Origin: KBS-96 sp964247975
Lineage (GTDB): Bacteria > Acidobacteriota > Terriglobia > Bryobacterales > Bryobacteraceae
Direction: 5' to 3'
DNA: 64,000 bases
Assembly: GCA_964247975.1 (NCBI GenBank)
Contig: CAXTWH010000026.1
Coordinates: 12,157-76,156, forward strand
Below, in pieces: positions 63,831 to 64,000 of this stretch. Numbering within the stretch: the stretch's first letter is position 1; every line of letters begins with the position of its first letter. The translations under genes and the position numbers were made by a program. A model generated the notes under the pieces. It was not told the origin of the DNA, did no database searches, and was given only the letters and a program-made list of their open reading frames with translations.

Positions 63831-63977
63831 ATGCAGGTGATGCGCTTGTGCAAGCGCGAACACAGCAATCTGGACGGAATCGGAGCAAGCATAGCAGGAG
63901 GCCGCTGGAACTCCAAAGGGAATCCAGCCGTTTACACCTCTTCGACTGAGGTTGCCCCTAAAATCCGTATCCCATAA
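63831..63977 (+). pseudogene. Truncated RES-domain toxin
   Basis: A 48-residue frame from the ATG at 63831: RLCKREHSNLDGIGASIAGGRWNSKGNPAVYTSSTEVA, then a stop at 63975-63977. It matches the first 40 residues of RES-domain NAD+-degrading toxins, including the GGRWNS-G-P-VYTS segment with its conserved Arg. The remaining 100 or so residues, with the catalytic Glu and Ser, are absent before the window ends. It is the partner of the ParS-type gene just upstream and is inactive as seen. Confidence 0.7.
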
Positions 63978-64000
63978 CTTCGTTGTTAACTGGCTTTCGT

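Noticed and set aside
1..64000. CRISPR array, prophage, intact insertion sequence or biosynthetic gene cluster
   Set aside because: No regularly spaced repeats, phage structural genes, integrases or intact transposases were seen, and the ketoacyl synthase stands alone.

Overview
The window looks like a chromosomal segment of a soil-type Acidobacteriota, probably of the Bryobacterales/Solibacter lineage. This rests on gene content, not on a marker gene: a PadR regulator directly upstream of a large 'orphan' MacB/FtsX-type permease (30421-33409), very long TonB-receptor-like proteins with an N-terminal carboxypeptidase-regulatory-like domain (three in the window), a DUF2934 protein, and a protein with the 'KSTGPKT-EGK-RS-NATRHG' signature (61300-62037). 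GC content looks intermediate. Genes are densely packed on both strands with few long operons. No phage, intact insertion sequence, rRNA or CRISPR array was seen. The only RNA gene found is tRNA-Pro(TGG) at 11093.

Layout. 0.1-5.4 kb: an AAA+ Fis-type regulator with an abnormal GAFTGA loop, a flavin amine oxidase, dihydroxy-acid dehydratase (ilvD), a small membrane protein and uroporphyrinogen-III synthase (hemD). 5.5-6.9 kb: a graveyard of toxin-antitoxin and toxin-immunity genes (papain-like toxin fragment, Imm35/YrhB fragment, UPF0175 antitoxin plus PIN-toxin stub, truncated Phd). 7-11.2 kb: OpgC-like and OafA-like membrane acyltransferases, a relic of the STGPKT family, and the tRNA. 11.4-18.8 kb: FMN reductase, a hybrid histidine kinase divergent from a sugar-type binding lipoprotein, an MFS carrier and a potassium channel. 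18.8-33.4 kb: two TonB-receptor-like proteins, acetyl-CoA synthetase, a xylose-isomerase-type sugar isomerase, signal peptidase I and the PadR/permease pair. 33.5-40.3 kb: PhoD phosphatase, amidohydrolase, Uma2 nuclease, and a polyol/sugar block in which an Idh-type dehydrogenase and a TIM-barrel isomerase lie divergent from myo-inositol oxygenase. 40.3-43.5 kb: GAF-ANTAR antiterminator, LysR regulator and three small proteins of unknown function.

43.6-51.2 kb is a metal-chelate (siderophore-like) uptake island. A FecCD-type permease and its ATPase run leftwards. Divergently, a TonB-dependent siderophore receptor, a periplasmic binding protein and a translationally coupled ChrA-type transporter run rightwards. 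The chrA reading frame is otherwise full length but is cut by one in-frame amber codon at 50331. 51.2-54.7 kb: a fucose/glucose-type sugar symporter overlaps a PQQ dehydrogenase carrying a cytochrome c domain. 54.7-63.1 kb: a stand-alone ketoacyl synthase with an insertion, an AsmA-like protein, an MsbA-type exporter, a Tat-exported bicupin oxalate decarboxylase, a CxxT glutaredoxin-like protein, the STGPKT-family protein and a Tat-exported aldo/keto reductase. 63.1-64.0 kb: a second graveyard, with a broken DUF433 antitoxin and a ParS-type antitoxin in front of a truncated RES toxin.

The most notable signals are the two clusters of decayed toxin-antitoxin modules, the amber-interrupted chrA, the regulator with GAFPGS in place of GAFTGA, and a perfect 20-bp inverted repeat immediately upstream of padR. 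I did not find a clearly new multi-gene defence or biosynthetic system. All family assignments are by eye; no database search was run.
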